From: an uncultured Collinsella sp.
Lineage (GTDB): Bacteria; Actinomycetota; Coriobacteriia; Coriobacteriales; Coriobacteriaceae
Length of the DNA stretch: 30,849 nucleotides
Direction: 5' to 3'
Assembly (NCBI GenBank): GCA_900540985.1
Contig: UQIC01000024.1
Span: 1-30,849 of the forward strand
Shown: one piece after another, positions 23,196 to 30,849 of the stretch
Position numbering within the stretch: position 1 is the first letter of the stretch
Layout: every line of letters starts with the position of its first letter
Position numbers and translations under genes: made by a program
Notes under the pieces: model-generated
What the model saw: the letters and a program-made list of their open reading frames with translations, nothing else
Databases searched by the model: none
What the model was told of the DNA's origin: nothing

Positions 23196-23819
23196 CTACC
23201 TGATGAAGTTGGTCGTTGCGCGATCTGCCTCGGGCGCGTTGATACCGGCGGCATGGCCTGCCTCGATGCAGCGCAGGAGCCAGGCCATGTTCTTACCGAT
23301 GTTGCGCATGGTGGCCAGGCCCTCGGCATCCTGGGCAGCCTCGCTCGGCATGGCGCCAAAGACGTTGTTCCAGTACGTAGAGGCCACCACGGGCATCTGA
23401 TTGATGGTGAAATACTTGTTGAGCACATCGAACGTGGTCGACGTACCGCCGCGACGGGCGACGGCAACCGCGGCGCCCGGCTTGTGCGCAAAGGCCTTGC
23501 TGCCGGCATAGAATGCGCGATCGAGGGCCGAAAGGATGCGGCCGCTGGGGTGCGCGTAGTAGACAGGCGAGCCAAAGACAAAGCCGTCTGCCTGCTCGGC
23601 GGCGGCAATCAATTCGTTGACTACATCGTCGTCAAAGATGCAGCGGCAATCGAGCTTGCCGCACTGACCACAGCCAATGCAGTCGCGAATGGGCTTGGAG
23701 CCCAGCTGGAACACCTCGGTATCGATACCCTCGGCATGCAATTGCTCGGCGACTTCGGCAAGCGCGCGAGCGGTGTTGCCGTTTGCCTTGGGGCTGCCAT
23801 TGACCAAAAGAACCTTCAT
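23196..23819 (-). CDS. Flavodoxin-fold NAD(P)H reductase with iron-sulfur-flavoprotein-type Cys cluster
   Basis: A 207-residue flavodoxin-like protein starting MKVLLVNGSPKANGNTARAL; the NGSPKANGNT loop binds FMN phosphate. A Cys cluster C-x2-C-x2-C-x4-C-x-C at residues 47-60 (DCIGCGQCGKLDCRC) has the spacing of iron-sulfur flavoproteins (Isf), which carry a 4Fe-4S cluster. The GSPVYYAHPSGRILSALDRA segment near 83 is the family second flavin contact. It would pass electrons from a nicotinamide or ferredoxin donor to an unknown acceptor in the cytosol. The start ATG at 23819 has AGGGAG 6 nt upstream; a GTG one codon earlier is possible. The ArsC-like gene follows after 14 nt. Confidence 0.87.
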   Translation of the reverse strand: MKVLLVNGSPKANGNTARALAEVAEQLHAEGIDTEVFQLGSKPIRDCIGCGQCGKLDCRCIFDDDVVNELIAAAEQADGFVFGSPVYYAHPSGRILSALDRAFYAGSKAFAHKPGAAVAVARRGGTSTTFDVLNKYFTINQMPVVASTYWNNVFGAMPSEAAQDAEGLATMRNIGKNMAWLLRCIEAGHAAGINAPEADRATTNFIR

Positions 23820-23881
23820 CACAAACTCCCTCTGCTGTCGGTGACTTCTGCGGAGGATTATCGCACGAGAGGGCAGATGGC

Positions 23882-23926
23882 GTGGGGCGCGATGTGAAAC
23901 GGCCTGTGTTTCACATCGCGCCCCAC
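23882..23926. repeat. Long perfect hairpin between the diguanylate cyclase and flavoprotein genes
   Basis: A 19-bp perfect inverted repeat, 23882-23900 and 23908-23926, around GGCCTGT. It lies 4 nt after the stop codon of the upstream minus-strand GGDEF gene, so it probably ends that transcript, although no T run follows on the minus strand. The core ACAGGCC on the minus strand is a variant of the GGGACAG type. Confidence 0.75.
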
Positions 23927-23930
23927 AACG

Positions 23931-25460
23931 CTAGTCCAGCTTGGTGCCCGGTACTTGTGGTGCCTCTTTAAGCAACGCTTTGAGCTCGTTCAAAATGGAA
24001 ACGGGCTGTCGGTCAACGCTGTCCAGATGAAGCGTGGCCACACGAATGGGTGGCTGATATTCAAGCGAGCCGATGAGCACAGGAGAACCCAGGAACCGCT
24101 CGATTTCGTCTGCGATCGAGTCGGTCTCTTCGGGATCAAAGTCGTCGAAAAGCGCCACGAATGTCGGTCCCGTCGAGCGGAACAGGCGACCCTTGCCGCG
24201 CGAGCAATCCACAAGACAAGCGGCACATTCTGCCAAAACACGGTCGCCCGCATCAAAGCCAAAACGGGCATTGACCTGAGCGATATCGTCGATTTTAATG
24301 GCGATCAACCCCGCCTTGCGCGCCACGCGACGCATTTCGCCAATGGCGTTGACCAGGGCGTGGATATCGCCCAGGCCGGTCACGAAATCAGTTGTATCGG
24401 CCAGGCTTCGGTTGATGATAATGCCCACGTACATGTTAGGTTCGGTATCGGTGCCGTCCAAGCGGTAGCCCGTGCAGTCGCAAAGCGCGTACGCTCCGGT
24501 GGCATCCATCACGCGGTACTGCATGTAGTGGAAGTGCCACGTGCCGTTTATCACCATGTCGAGCTCGGCGCGTACGTTGTCGCGGTCCTCGGGATGAACG
24601 CGGGCAAGCCACATATCGACCGAGTTAAAAGGGTGCTGGGAGGGCAGGTCAAAATCGCGCACGGCGTTGACCGACCATTGCGATTCGCCCGTATCGAGAT
24701 TGAGGATAAACGGATAGCGCGTCTCGGAGCTCATAGAGATCGCTTGGAATACGCGGTCGTTGCAGGGAAGCTGATCGACGATTGGGCGTTGCGGGGCGTC
24801 ATTGTCTTTCGGTTGCTGCACACGATGCATAAGCTTATAGCGATACATCTTGCGATCGGCATCCATCGTCATCTGGCGACGCGTGTCGCCAGCAAGTGGA
24901 TCGACGCGCGAGCAGCCAAAGCTAAAGCTGCCGATCATGGGCGCCTTGCCACCTGAGCTCGCCTCGACCAGCCCGGCGCGTATCTGCTCCAAGCGCTGCT
25001 CGAGTTCAGTCTCGTTTGCGGAGAGCGAGATGAGCACAAACTCGTCTCCACCGATACGGAACAGCATCTCATCGTGCTCCATGGTTTCGGAGAGCGTGCG
25101 GCAGATGCTCAGAATATAGCGATTGCCTTCGGCGTGGCCAAACCTATCATTGCAATGTTTGAGATGGTCGATGTCAATATAGGCGCAGGTGAAGGGGTCG
25201 CCTTTGTGCCAGAGTTGCTCGACGTGACGGTCGAGTCCGCTGCGGTTGCCCAAGTTGGTGAGCGGGTCGATATAGGCGTTGCTCTCAAGCAGCCGGCGCT
25301 CTTGTTGCAGGATGGCGTGCGTCTTTTGCAGTTGCTCGCCAACGGCGCGTAGCCCAGCGGGCAGCGCGGCAACATCAAGCTCGGCGGTCGAGATGCCATT
25401 TGCAAGTCGCTGAAGATAGACAATAATCGATTGCTCGCCCATGCGATATGACTCGTTCAT
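23931..25460 (-). CDS. Diguanylate cyclase, GGDEF-PAS-degenerate GGDEF
   Basis: A 509-residue protein with no membrane helix. After a coiled N-terminal region (to about 60), the active GGDEF domain shows DPLTNLGNR (66-74), the substrate/metal-binding YIDIDHLKHCNDRFGH and the IGGDEF motif at 136-141. A PAS-like domain follows (about 225-345, with the RVHPEDRDNVRAEL signature). The last part is a second GGDEF fold (VTGLGDIHALVNAIG onward) whose motif is replaced by Ser-Thr-Gly-Pro-Thr-Phe, so it is inactive as a cyclase. No RxxD product-inhibition site precedes GGDEF. It should make c-di-GMP in the cytosol. The start at 25460 has AAGGAGG 9 nt upstream. It lies downstream of a homologous GGDEF-EAL gene. 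Confidence 0.9.
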   Translation of the reverse strand: MNESYRMGEQSIIVYLQRLANGISTAELDVAALPAGLRAVGEQLQKTHAILQQERRLLESNAYIDPLTNLGNRSGLDRHVEQLWHKGDPFTCAYIDIDHLKHCNDRFGHAEGNRYILSICRTLSETMEHDEMLFRIGGDEFVLISLSANETELEQRLEQIRAGLVEASSGGKAPMIGSFSFGCSRVDPLAGDTRRQMTMDADRKMYRYKLMHRVQQPKDNDAPQRPIVDQLPCNDRVFQAISMSSETRYPFILNLDTGESQWSVNAVRDFDLPSQHPFNSVDMWLARVHPEDRDNVRAELDMVINGTWHFHYMQYRVMDATGAYALCDCTGYRLDGTDTEPNMYVGIIINRSLADTTDFVTGLGDIHALVNAIGEMRRVARKAGLIAIKIDDIAQVNARFGFDAGDRVLAECAACLVDCSRGKGRLFRSTGPTFVALFDDFDPEETDSIADEIERFLGSPVLIGSLEYQPPIRVATLHLDSVDRQPVSILNELKALLKEAPQVPGTKLD

Positions 25461-25498
25461 GATGGATAACCTCCTTGGGCGGAACAACGGTTTGTATC

Positions 25499-25529
25499 AT
25501 ATCCCCAATTCGGTTTGAATTGGGGATAT
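25499..25529. terminator. Hairpin between the two c-di-GMP genes
   Basis: ATATCCCCAATTC at 25499-25511 pairs exactly with GAATTGGGGATAT at 25517-25529 around GGTTT. It lies 57 nt after the stop of the GGDEF-EAL gene on the minus strand and about 40 nt before the next start. No T run follows, so it may only partly separate the two genes. Confidence 0.55.
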
Positions 25530-25586
25530 AAGTTAGCTAATGGAGACAAATGCCCCTTCGACGGTGGCGTTTTGCGCGCGAGCGAA

Positions 25587-28304
25587 TCAGTTGTTATTGC
25601 CGCCATCGAGCAATGCCTCAAAATCCTTCGCCGGCATGGGACGGTAGTAGAGGAAGCCCTGAGCGTAGCGGGCGCCCATTTGTCGTAGCATGTTTGCCTG
25701 CTCATTTGTCTCGACGCCTTCAACCACGACGGGCAGATGGAGCGACTGCGCCATCTCGAGCATCGATGACACGATCTGCGCGCTGCGGCCTTGATCGCGG
25801 TCGGTGGGCACAAAGGTGCGGTCGAGCTTGATGACGTCGACGTTGACGTTCTTGAGCATCGCGAGCGTGGACTGGCCGGTGCCAAAATCGTCCATGTAGG
25901 TCGAGAAGCCACGGGTGTGCAGATCCGCGGTCAGCTTATCCACGGCCTCGGACTCTTCGGTATAGGCGGTCTCGGTGATCTCGATGTGCATGAGTTCGGG
26001 CGGCAGGTTGTACTGGGCGGCGAGCGACCCCATATGCTCGGCGACATCGCAGGCAAGAATGTCTACGCGCGACACATTGAGGGAAATCGGAACCACACGA
26101 AGTCCTCGATTGAGGCGCTCGCGGAGCCACATGGCGACGCCCTGCCAAACATATTTGTCGAGCGTCACTACAAAGCCGCTTTCCTCGAGTGCGGGGATAA
26201 ACGTTGCGGGCGAAATGAGAGAGCCGTCCTTGTCAATCCAGCGGGTGAGTGCTTCGGCGCCAATAATCTCGCCGGTTTCCATATCGACCTGGGGCTGAAG
26301 ATAGTACGTGATGCGACCATTTGACAGCGCGTACTGGAATTCGGTCAGCGTGCGGTTGAACACGATTTCGCGCTTGTACTCCTTGGGGCAAAAAATGGCA
26401 ATGCGCTCCTTAAAGTCGTTTTTTGCGCGCCGATTGGTAAACATGGCCTTTGCCTGCGCGTCGATGGTGATCTCCTCATTGGAATCGATGGGATAAACGC
26501 CCATGGACGGCCAAAAACCTACGCCGCCATCATGCCTGGCTACTGCCTCGCGAACGCGGTTGTAGATTTGATGGACGGTGATGTGCTTAAAGGGGATGAG
26601 TACGCAAAAGTCATCTTGGCCCCAGTACCCTGCGACGCCCATGCCGGCATTCTCGATGTCCTTGAGGACCGTGCCCACATCGGCAAGCAGGCGGTCGCCT
26701 TCGGCCTGTCCATACCATTCGTTAAACAGGCGCATGTGGCCCATGTCGACCGTGGCGATGCACCAGGCGCCGTCGCGCCTTGCCTCGAGAAAAGCGTTGG
26801 CGCGCCGCATAAACTCGCTGGGTCGATAGAGGCCCGTGAGCGAGTCGATACGTTCGGCGATGGCGCTTTTGCGCTCAGCCTCGGGTATGGGGAGGCTGTC
26901 GTTGGGAACAAGCCCGCCGGCCGTGCGAAGGCGACGGTCGAGTTCGCCTAAAACGGCGGTCGCTTGATGGGTTAAGTGTTCGTAAAAGGCCGGGACGACA
27001 AGACAGACGGGAGTAATGGTGTCGCCCGCGATTTGCACAGGAGCGAAAACGGCCTCTTTAAGGTGGCGGGTCAGTTGCTCGAATGCCTCGTGGTCCAGGT
27101 CGTTGCTGAGCACGACGAACTGGACGCTACGTGAACGGTAGACCCTGCTCCTGCCGCGGGTGATCGACAGCATGCGGCCTGCGTATTCGGCGAGCATGTT
27201 GTCGACAGCCTCGGCTCCGTAGAGCTCGTTGAGCTTTGTCGTGCCACGAACGCGCACCGCTATAAGGCCCGTCTCGCAACGGTCGCAACGACAGGCGTCG
27301 ATGGCATTGACCAACATGCGCTGGGTGCCGAGGCCTGTCGCGGCGTCGACGGTTTCGGCAAGTGAGTGGTTGACGAGCTCGCCGACATAGAGCGAGGGGA
27401 CATTTTCGTCGCCGTCGATGCGAAACCCGCGAGCACGGCAGAGGACGTAGTCGCCGACGGCATTGCGCACACGATACTGCATGACGCGACGGTGCTTGGT
27501 GCCGTTATAGACCTGGTCTATGTCGTTGATGTAGGCCTCAAGGTCATCGGGATGCACGCGCGTTTTCCAGTAATCGCGACAGTTGTCTATGTGCTCCGAG
27601 GGAAGGCCAAGATCGCGCAAGGCGCCTTGCGACCAAAGGGTGCGATGTTTGTCCAAGTTCTCGATAAAGAAATAGCGGCCCTCGTTGAGCATCGAAAAGG
27701 CGTCGAAAATACGGTCGCTTATTTCGAAGTCGTCGGCGTGGACTTGCGTGATATTGCGTCGATCAAGGTGCATGGCATGACGTAGCTTGTAGTCGTACAT
27801 GCGATGGTCGGCATCGAGCGTCATGCGATTGGGGGCTTCGCCCAGGGCGGGGTCGGCATACGACACTCCATAGCTAAACGAGCGGGGCATCTCGGAATCG
27901 TTGTTTTTGAGCAGGACCGTTCGGCAGTGTTCCAGACGTTCGGCGAGGTCGTCCTCGGTCGCAATCGTAGACAGGATGGCAAACTCGTCGCCGCCTATGC
28001 GAAACGCCGCCTCGTCCACTTTCATATACAGTTTGAGATAGAGGCTTACCTGCAAGATATAGCGGTTGCCCTCGTCATGGCCAAAGACGTCGTTGCAGTG
28101 CTTGAGATTGTCGATATCGATGAACGCCATGGTAACGGGGGTGTCCTGCTCCCAGAGCTCCTCGAGGGAGCGGGCAAAGCCGCCGCGGTTGCCAAGTCCG
28201 GTAAGCTGGTCGGTAAAGGCAGTCCTAATCAGATCATCCTGACGCTCGAGAAGGTCACGGACGGTCTTTTCGAGCGTTTCGGTGTAATTGCTGACAGTAT
28301 CCAT
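25587..28304 (-). CDS. c-di-GMP enzyme, GGDEF-PAS-GGDEF*-GGDEF*-EAL
   Basis: A 905-residue soluble protein. Residues 1-460 repeat the layout of the neighbour at 23931: an active GGDEF domain (DQLTGLGNR, FIDIDNLKHCNDVFGH, IGGDEF at 103-108), a PAS-like domain (about 195-315, RVHPDDLEAYI) and a degenerate GGDEF. A third GGDEF fold (485-640) has GQDDF in place of the motif. The EAL domain (about 650-905) keeps the catalytic set: Glu in EAL at 684-686, Asn743 in SLNVSR, Glu in IEITE near 775, DDFGTG at 805-810, Lys826 and Glu862. It should hydrolyse c-di-GMP and may also make it. No RxxD I-site is present. The SD before 28304 is weak. Confidence 0.92.
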   Translation of the reverse strand: MDTVSNYTETLEKTVRDLLERQDDLIRTAFTDQLTGLGNRGGFARSLEELWEQDTPVTMAFIDIDNLKHCNDVFGHDEGNRYILQVSLYLKLYMKVDEAAFRIGGDEFAILSTIATEDDLAERLEHCRTVLLKNNDSEMPRSFSYGVSYADPALGEAPNRMTLDADHRMYDYKLRHAMHLDRRNITQVHADDFEISDRIFDAFSMLNEGRYFFIENLDKHRTLWSQGALRDLGLPSEHIDNCRDYWKTRVHPDDLEAYINDIDQVYNGTKHRRVMQYRVRNAVGDYVLCRARGFRIDGDENVPSLYVGELVNHSLAETVDAATGLGTQRMLVNAIDACRCDRCETGLIAVRVRGTTKLNELYGAEAVDNMLAEYAGRMLSITRGRSRVYRSRSVQFVVLSNDLDHEAFEQLTRHLKEAVFAPVQIAGDTITPVCLVVPAFYEHLTHQATAVLGELDRRLRTAGGLVPNDSLPIPEAERKSAIAERIDSLTGLYRPSEFMRRANAFLEARRDGAWCIATVDMGHMRLFNEWYGQAEGDRLLADVGTVLKDIENAGMGVAGYWGQDDFCVLIPFKHITVHQIYNRVREAVARHDGGVGFWPSMGVYPIDSNEEITIDAQAKAMFTNRRAKNDFKERIAIFCPKEYKREIVFNRTLTEFQYALSNGRITYYLQPQVDMETGEIIGAEALTRWIDKDGSLISPATFIPALEESGFVVTLDKYVWQGVAMWLRERLNRGLRVVPISLNVSRVDILACDVAEHMGSLAAQYNLPPELMHIEITETAYTEESEAVDKLTADLHTRGFSTYMDDFGTGQSTLAMLKNVNVDVIKLDRTFVPTDRDQGRSAQIVSSMLEMAQSLHLPVVVEGVETNEQANMLRQMGARYAQGFLYYRPMPAKDFEALLDGGNNN

Positions 28305-28560
28305 GTCGTAAGCGGCTTTCTGAGGTAGGGCGGATTGCGTCGGGCGAGTTCGTTGTGCACACGCGTTGTTGTTTGGCGCTTTGCGTGTATCCAGGCCCCC
28401 GCCTTGCTGCGTTGTTGGGTTAATTTACCGGCTAATGTTCGCTGTTGATAACTGCTGAGTAGTATAAACAACAGTGCAGAATTATATATGGGTGCACATG
28501 CTGTGGGCGGCTATTATTCGACAGGCGGTAGCGCGACGATGCGATGTTCGATGAAAATGC
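28305..28560. other. Intergenic region between divergent c-di-GMP and patatin genes
   Basis: About 320 bp separate the two starts. The left half, which leads to the GGDEF-EAL gene, is moderately GC-rich with many GTTG repeats. A TATACT -10-like hexamer on the minus strand near 28460 would give a leader of about 150 nt; that leader does not match the GEMM c-di-GMP riboswitch by eye. An AT-rich patch with TATATA lies at 28480-28490. No gene or RNA was recognised. Confidence 0.4.
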
Positions 28561-28577
28561 GACTGAGACGATATATG

Positions 28578-28606
28578 TTGACGGGTATACTTGTTCCGGT
28601 TTTAAA
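28578..28606 (+). promoter_or_regulatory. Promoter of the patatin-like gene
   Basis: TTGACG at 28578-28583 and TTTAAA at 28601-28606 are 17 bp apart, 21 bp before the start codon. An alternative -10, TATACT at 28586-28591, overlaps it and would give a longer leader. Confidence 0.4.
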
Positions 28607-28627
28607 CGCAGGAACGGAGATGGTCGC

Positions 28628-29497
28628 ATGGCACAGCCGGATACGACGCGCACGGTGGGGCTGGCACTCGAGGGAGGCGGCTACCGCGGTATGTATACGG
28701 CGGGCGTGCTCGACGTTTGGATGGAGCACGGCTTGACCTGCGACCATATGGTGGGTGTCTCGGCGGGCGCGGCGTTTGGCTACAACTTTAAATCGCGCCA
28801 GATCGGCCGTGCCATTCGCTATAACAAGGCCTATTGTGCCGATAAGCGCTATGCGGGTGTAGCAAGCTGGCTGCGGACCGGCGATATGTTCAATGCCGAT
28901 TTTGCCTATCACGAGGTGCCTATCGAGCGCGATCCCATTGACTTGGAGGCGTATCGCGCCTGTCCCATGCGGTTTACGTGCGTGTGCACCGATATCGAGA
29001 CGGGCAAGGCCGTCTACCACGACCTGCCCTATGGCGACGAGCGGGATATCGAGTGGATCCGGGCATCGTCGGCGATTCCTGTGGCGACGCGTCCCGTTGC
29101 TATTGACGGGCATAAGTATCTGGATGGTGGCGTGGCTGATTCTATTCCCAGTGCATGGCTGTTTGCGCAGGGGTATGACCGCAATATCGTGGTACTCACG
29201 CAGCCGGCGGGCTTTGTGAAGCAGCCCAACAGCGTGATGCCCATGCTGCGTCGCGTGTTCCGTCACTACCCGGAGTTTGTCGCAGCGCTTGAGCATCGGC
29301 ATGAGGTTTACAATGCCACGCTCGATGACCTGGCACGTCGTGAGGCCGCCGGCGATATCTTTGTGGTGCGTCCGAGCGAATCGGTGAAGGTGCCGTCGCT
29401 ATGCCGCGAGCCCGATGAGCTCGAGCGCATCTACCAGGTCGGTCGCCGCGATGCGGAGGCGACTTTGCCGGCGTTGGAAGCATATCTGGCGGGGTAA
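28628..29497 (+). CDS. Patatin-like phospholipase
   Basis: A 289-residue lipid acyl hydrolase of the patatin/RssA type. The oxyanion loop LALEGGGYRGMYTAGVLD is near residue 13, the nucleophile elbow GVSAGAAFG near 42 (Ser44), and the catalytic Asp in YLDGGVADSIP near 162, together forming the Ser-Asp dyad. The ASSAIPVATRPV segment before it is also typical. It would cleave acyl chains from phospholipids or related lipids; no signal peptide is visible, so it acts in the cytosol or at the inner membrane face. I chose the ATG at 28628 because GGAG lies 8 nt upstream and the family fold begins there; an upstream in-frame ATG at 28544 adds unrelated residues. It is convergent with thiE. Confidence 0.93.
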   Translation: MAQPDTTRTVGLALEGGGYRGMYTAGVLDVWMEHGLTCDHMVGVSAGAAFGYNFKSRQIGRAIRYNKAYCADKRYAGVASWLRTGDMFNADFAYHEVPIERDPIDLEAYRACPMRFTCVCTDIETGKAVYHDLPYGDERDIEWIRASSAIPVATRPVAIDGHKYLDGGVADSIPSAWLFAQGYDRNIVVLTQPAGFVKQPNSVMPMLRRVFRHYPEFVAALEHRHEVYNATLDDLARREAAGDIFVVRPSESVKVPSLCREPDELERIYQVGRRDAEATLPALEAYLAG

Positions 29498-29506
29498 GGG
29501 GCGCAT

Positions 29507-29556
29507 GCGGAAAGCGCATCCCGGAATGGAGGTCCAAACTGGGATGCGCTTTCCGC
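29507..29556. terminator. Shared hairpin between convergent patatin and thiE genes
   Basis: A 16-bp perfect inverted repeat (29507-29522 and 29541-29556, GCGGAAAGCGCATCCC arm) surrounds an 18-nt loop. It lies 9 nt after the patatin stop and 42 nt after the thiE stop. There is no long T run, but the position between convergent genes fits a bidirectional terminator. Confidence 0.6.
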
Positions 29557-29598
29557 TATTGAAGATATGAGGCTGCGGAGCAACTGCTCGGCCTAGGC

Positions 29599-30294
29599 TT
29601 ATGCCTGCTGCCAGGTGTCGACAAGCTCCTTGGCGGCAGCGTGGGGGTCGTCGGCACTGCAGACGGCGCTCACCACAAAGAAGCCATCGACGCCGGTGGC
29701 CTTGAGCTGCGGCAGGTCGGCCGTCTTGACGCCGCCGCCCACTACGATGGGCACGGGGCTTGCCGCGTGGAGTGCGGCCAGATCCTCAAAGCTCTTGGTG
29801 ATGATGGAGCCATCGGCTGCGCGTCCGCAGTCGCGCTTGGTCTCGGTCTCGTGGAGCGGGCCGATGCCCAGGTAGTCGACCAGGCTCATGTCGGCGGTCT
29901 TGACGTACTCGAGCATCTCTTCGCAACGGGCCGAAAGGCCCACGATGGCATCGGGGCCCAACAGCTTGCGGCAGACCTCGACGGGAATATCGCTCTGGCC
30001 CACGTGCACGCCGTCGACGGCAATACCCTGCTCGCGTGCGGCGAGTACGCAGTCAAGGCGGTCGTCGATCAGCAAGGCGACCTGACCGGTCTTGCCGGCC
30101 TGTGCGATTGCCTGCGCGGCGTCGCCGGTCAGCGCAATGATCTCGCGGGCGCTTGCCACCTTGGAGCGCACCTGGATGCAGGTAAAGCCTGCGTCGAGCG
30201 CCTGGGCCACCACATCGCCCACGGGGCGTCCCAGCGTGTTTTCGGGGCCGAGTACCAGATAGGCCGAGATATCAAGGTTGTCGCGGATGCTCAT
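29599..30294 (-). CDS. thiE: Thiamine-phosphate synthase
   Basis: A 231-residue TIM-barrel enzyme that joins hydroxymethylpyrimidine diphosphate and thiazole phosphate to give thiamine phosphate. Visible marks are the QVRSKVASAREI strand (pyrimidine site), LLIDDRLD near 74, DGVHVGQSD near 93 with the phosphate-binding loop region, DYLGIGPLHETETK near 138, and the C-terminal phosphate loop VVGGGVKTADLPQLKATGVDG. The start overlaps the upstream thiamine-binding gene by 4 nt. With thiM further upstream, the operon salvages thiazole and makes thiamine phosphate; de novo genes are not in view. The length is slightly above the usual 210-220. Confidence 0.94.
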   Translation of the reverse strand: MSIRDNLDISAYLVLGPENTLGRPVGDVVAQALDAGFTCIQVRSKVASAREIIALTGDAAQAIAQAGKTGQVALLIDDRLDCVLAAREQGIAVDGVHVGQSDIPVEVCRKLLGPDAIVGLSARCEEMLEYVKTADMSLVDYLGIGPLHETETKRDCGRAADGSIITKSFEDLAALHAASPVPIVVGGGVKTADLPQLKATGVDGFFVVSAVCSADDPHAAAKELVDTWQQA

Positions 30295-30632
30295 CGTGCT
30301 TCCTCCTGCTTTTTGATCTGCGCTTCCATGCGCTCGAGCTTGCCGGTCATGGTGTCGGTAAATCCGGGCCGAATATCGGCTTTGAGCACGACTTCGGTGC
30401 GGATGCCCTTGCTCGCCAACACAAAGGTTGCGTCGCGCACGACCTGCATGACCTCGTCCCAGTCGCCCTCGATCTCGGTGAACATCGAGGTGGTGCGGTT
30501 GGGAAGGCCGCTCTCGCGAATGACGCGCACGACCTCGGCGACCTCGGCGGACAGCTCATCGCCGGTGCCGCACGGGGCGATGGCCACGGCGACGAGCGCG
30601 TTCATGCCGGCATTGGTTACGGGCTCGGACAT
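30291..30632 (-). CDS. MTH1187/YkoF-type thiamine-binding protein
   Basis: A 113-residue alpha/beta protein of the MTH1187 family. Strand 1 is NALVAVAIAPCGTGD, followed by a VAEVVRVIRESGL helix, the FTEIEGDWDEVMQVVRDATF block and a C-terminal helix. Members are small, form ferredoxin-like dimers or tetramers, and are found with thiamine genes, where they are thought to bind thiamine or its pyrimidine. It sits between thiM (3 nt upstream) and thiE (4-nt overlap), so all three are translated together. Its place in this operon supports a thiamine-related role; catalysis is not expected. Confidence 0.88.
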   Translation of the reverse strand: MSEPVTNAGMNALVAVAIAPCGTGDELSAEVAEVVRVIRESGLPNRTTSMFTEIEGDWDEVMQVVRDATFVLASKGIRTEVVLKADIRPGFTDTMTGKLERMEAQIKKQEEAR

Positions 30633-30635
30633 GGC

Positions 30636-30849
30636 CTATGCCTCCTCGAGCTCGAGTCGGTTATCGGCAATGTCCTGGGCGGTTGCGCGGTAGAGCTCGT
30701 CGATAAAGGCGACCTTAAAGCTCGCCGGGGCATCGGCGACAGCGGCAGCACGCGTGCCGGCCACGTTGTAGACGGCGGTGCCGCAGACTGCCGCCGTAAA
30801 CGGATCGGCCGGGGCGGCGGTCACCGGCCACACCGCCCCGAGATTATCG
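30636..30849 (-). CDS. thiM: Hydroxyethylthiazole kinase, C-terminal part (truncated by window edge)
   Basis: The last 70 codons of a frame that enters from the right edge. The visible part runs Asp-Asn-Leu-Gly-Ala-Val, then DPFTAAVCGTAVYNVAGTRA and ASFKVAFIDELYRATAQDI. The pairing of an alpha-helical Ala-rich segment with a Gly-or-Ala-Ser-Phe-x-Val-x-Phe-x-Asp-x-Leu-Tyr end is typical of ThiM, where GPGSFxxxFxDALY closes the ribokinase-like fold. ThiM phosphorylates hydroxyethylthiazole so that ThiE can use it. It leads directly into the thiamine-binding gene (3-nt gap). The active-site region lies outside the window, so the call rests on the tail and the operon. Confidence 0.78.
   Translation of the reverse strand, partial: DNLGAVWPVTAAPADPFTAAVCGTAVYNVAGTRAAAVADAPASFKVAFIDELYRATAQDIADNRLELEEA

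Noticed and set aside
28305..28480. A GEMM c-di-GMP riboswitch in the leader of the GGDEF-EAL gene
   Set aside because: The conserved GEMM core and tetraloop-receptor pattern were not found on the minus strand of the leader.

Overview
The window is about 31 kb of high-GC (roughly 60%), gene-dense bacterial chromosome. The gene content, the SD-led starts, the codon use and several intergenic hairpin families suggest a gut actinobacterium of the Coriobacteriia, most likely Collinsella or a close relative. That placement is inference; no rRNA or other diagnostic marker lies in the window. I see no tRNA, rRNA, insertion sequence, prophage or canonical CRISPR array.

Layout, left to right. (1) 1-2171, minus strand: the start of a small EamA-type transporter, then a GntR (YtrA-type) regulator with an ABC ATPase and an ABC-2 permease, behind a GTGTATATA/TATATACAC inverted-repeat operator. 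(2) 2282-2578: an intergenic array of eight 15-bp repeats in strictly alternating orientation at a 40-41 bp pitch. (3) 2724-5906, plus strand: prfC (RF3), a terminator, then a promoter and a possible preQ1-I-like leader ahead of a YhhQ/VUT queuosine-precursor transporter, coupled to an SDR oxidoreductase. (4) 5957-13690: ung, a DMT transporter divergent from a LysR regulator, a MATE exporter, the rRNA methyltransferases RlmA and RsmJ, two small lineage-type proteins and a GNAT acetyltransferase. (5) 13944-20806: a TetM-like ribosomal-protection GTPase, then two paralogous AAA/winged-helix ATPases bracketing a UvrA-like protein that lacks the UvrB-binding domain. (6) 20925-23819, minus: trmL, a COG0523 GTPase, an ArsC-like protein without its catalytic Cys, and an iron-sulfur-flavoprotein-like reductase. 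(7) 23931-28304, minus: two homologous c-di-GMP proteins, GGDEF-PAS-GGDEF* and GGDEF-PAS-GGDEF*-GGDEF*-EAL. (8) 28628-30849: a patatin-like lipase, convergent with a thiM-(thiamine-binding protein)-thiE salvage operon that runs off the right edge.

The most interesting non-coding signals are helically phased. Both bracketing ATPase genes carry 10-bp-periodic AT-rich direct repeats at their promoters: three GGTATAA copies before the plus-strand gene, and five TTAA copies plus one degenerate copy before the minus-strand gene. This suggests filament-like or cooperative autoregulation. The alternating 15-bp array upstream of prfC also keeps all its sites on about one helical face, and a near-identical solo copy sits at the start of the MATE gene. 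A third recurrent element is a set of perfect hairpins whose stems differ but whose centre is GGGACAG-like, resembling RAYT/REP-type elements.
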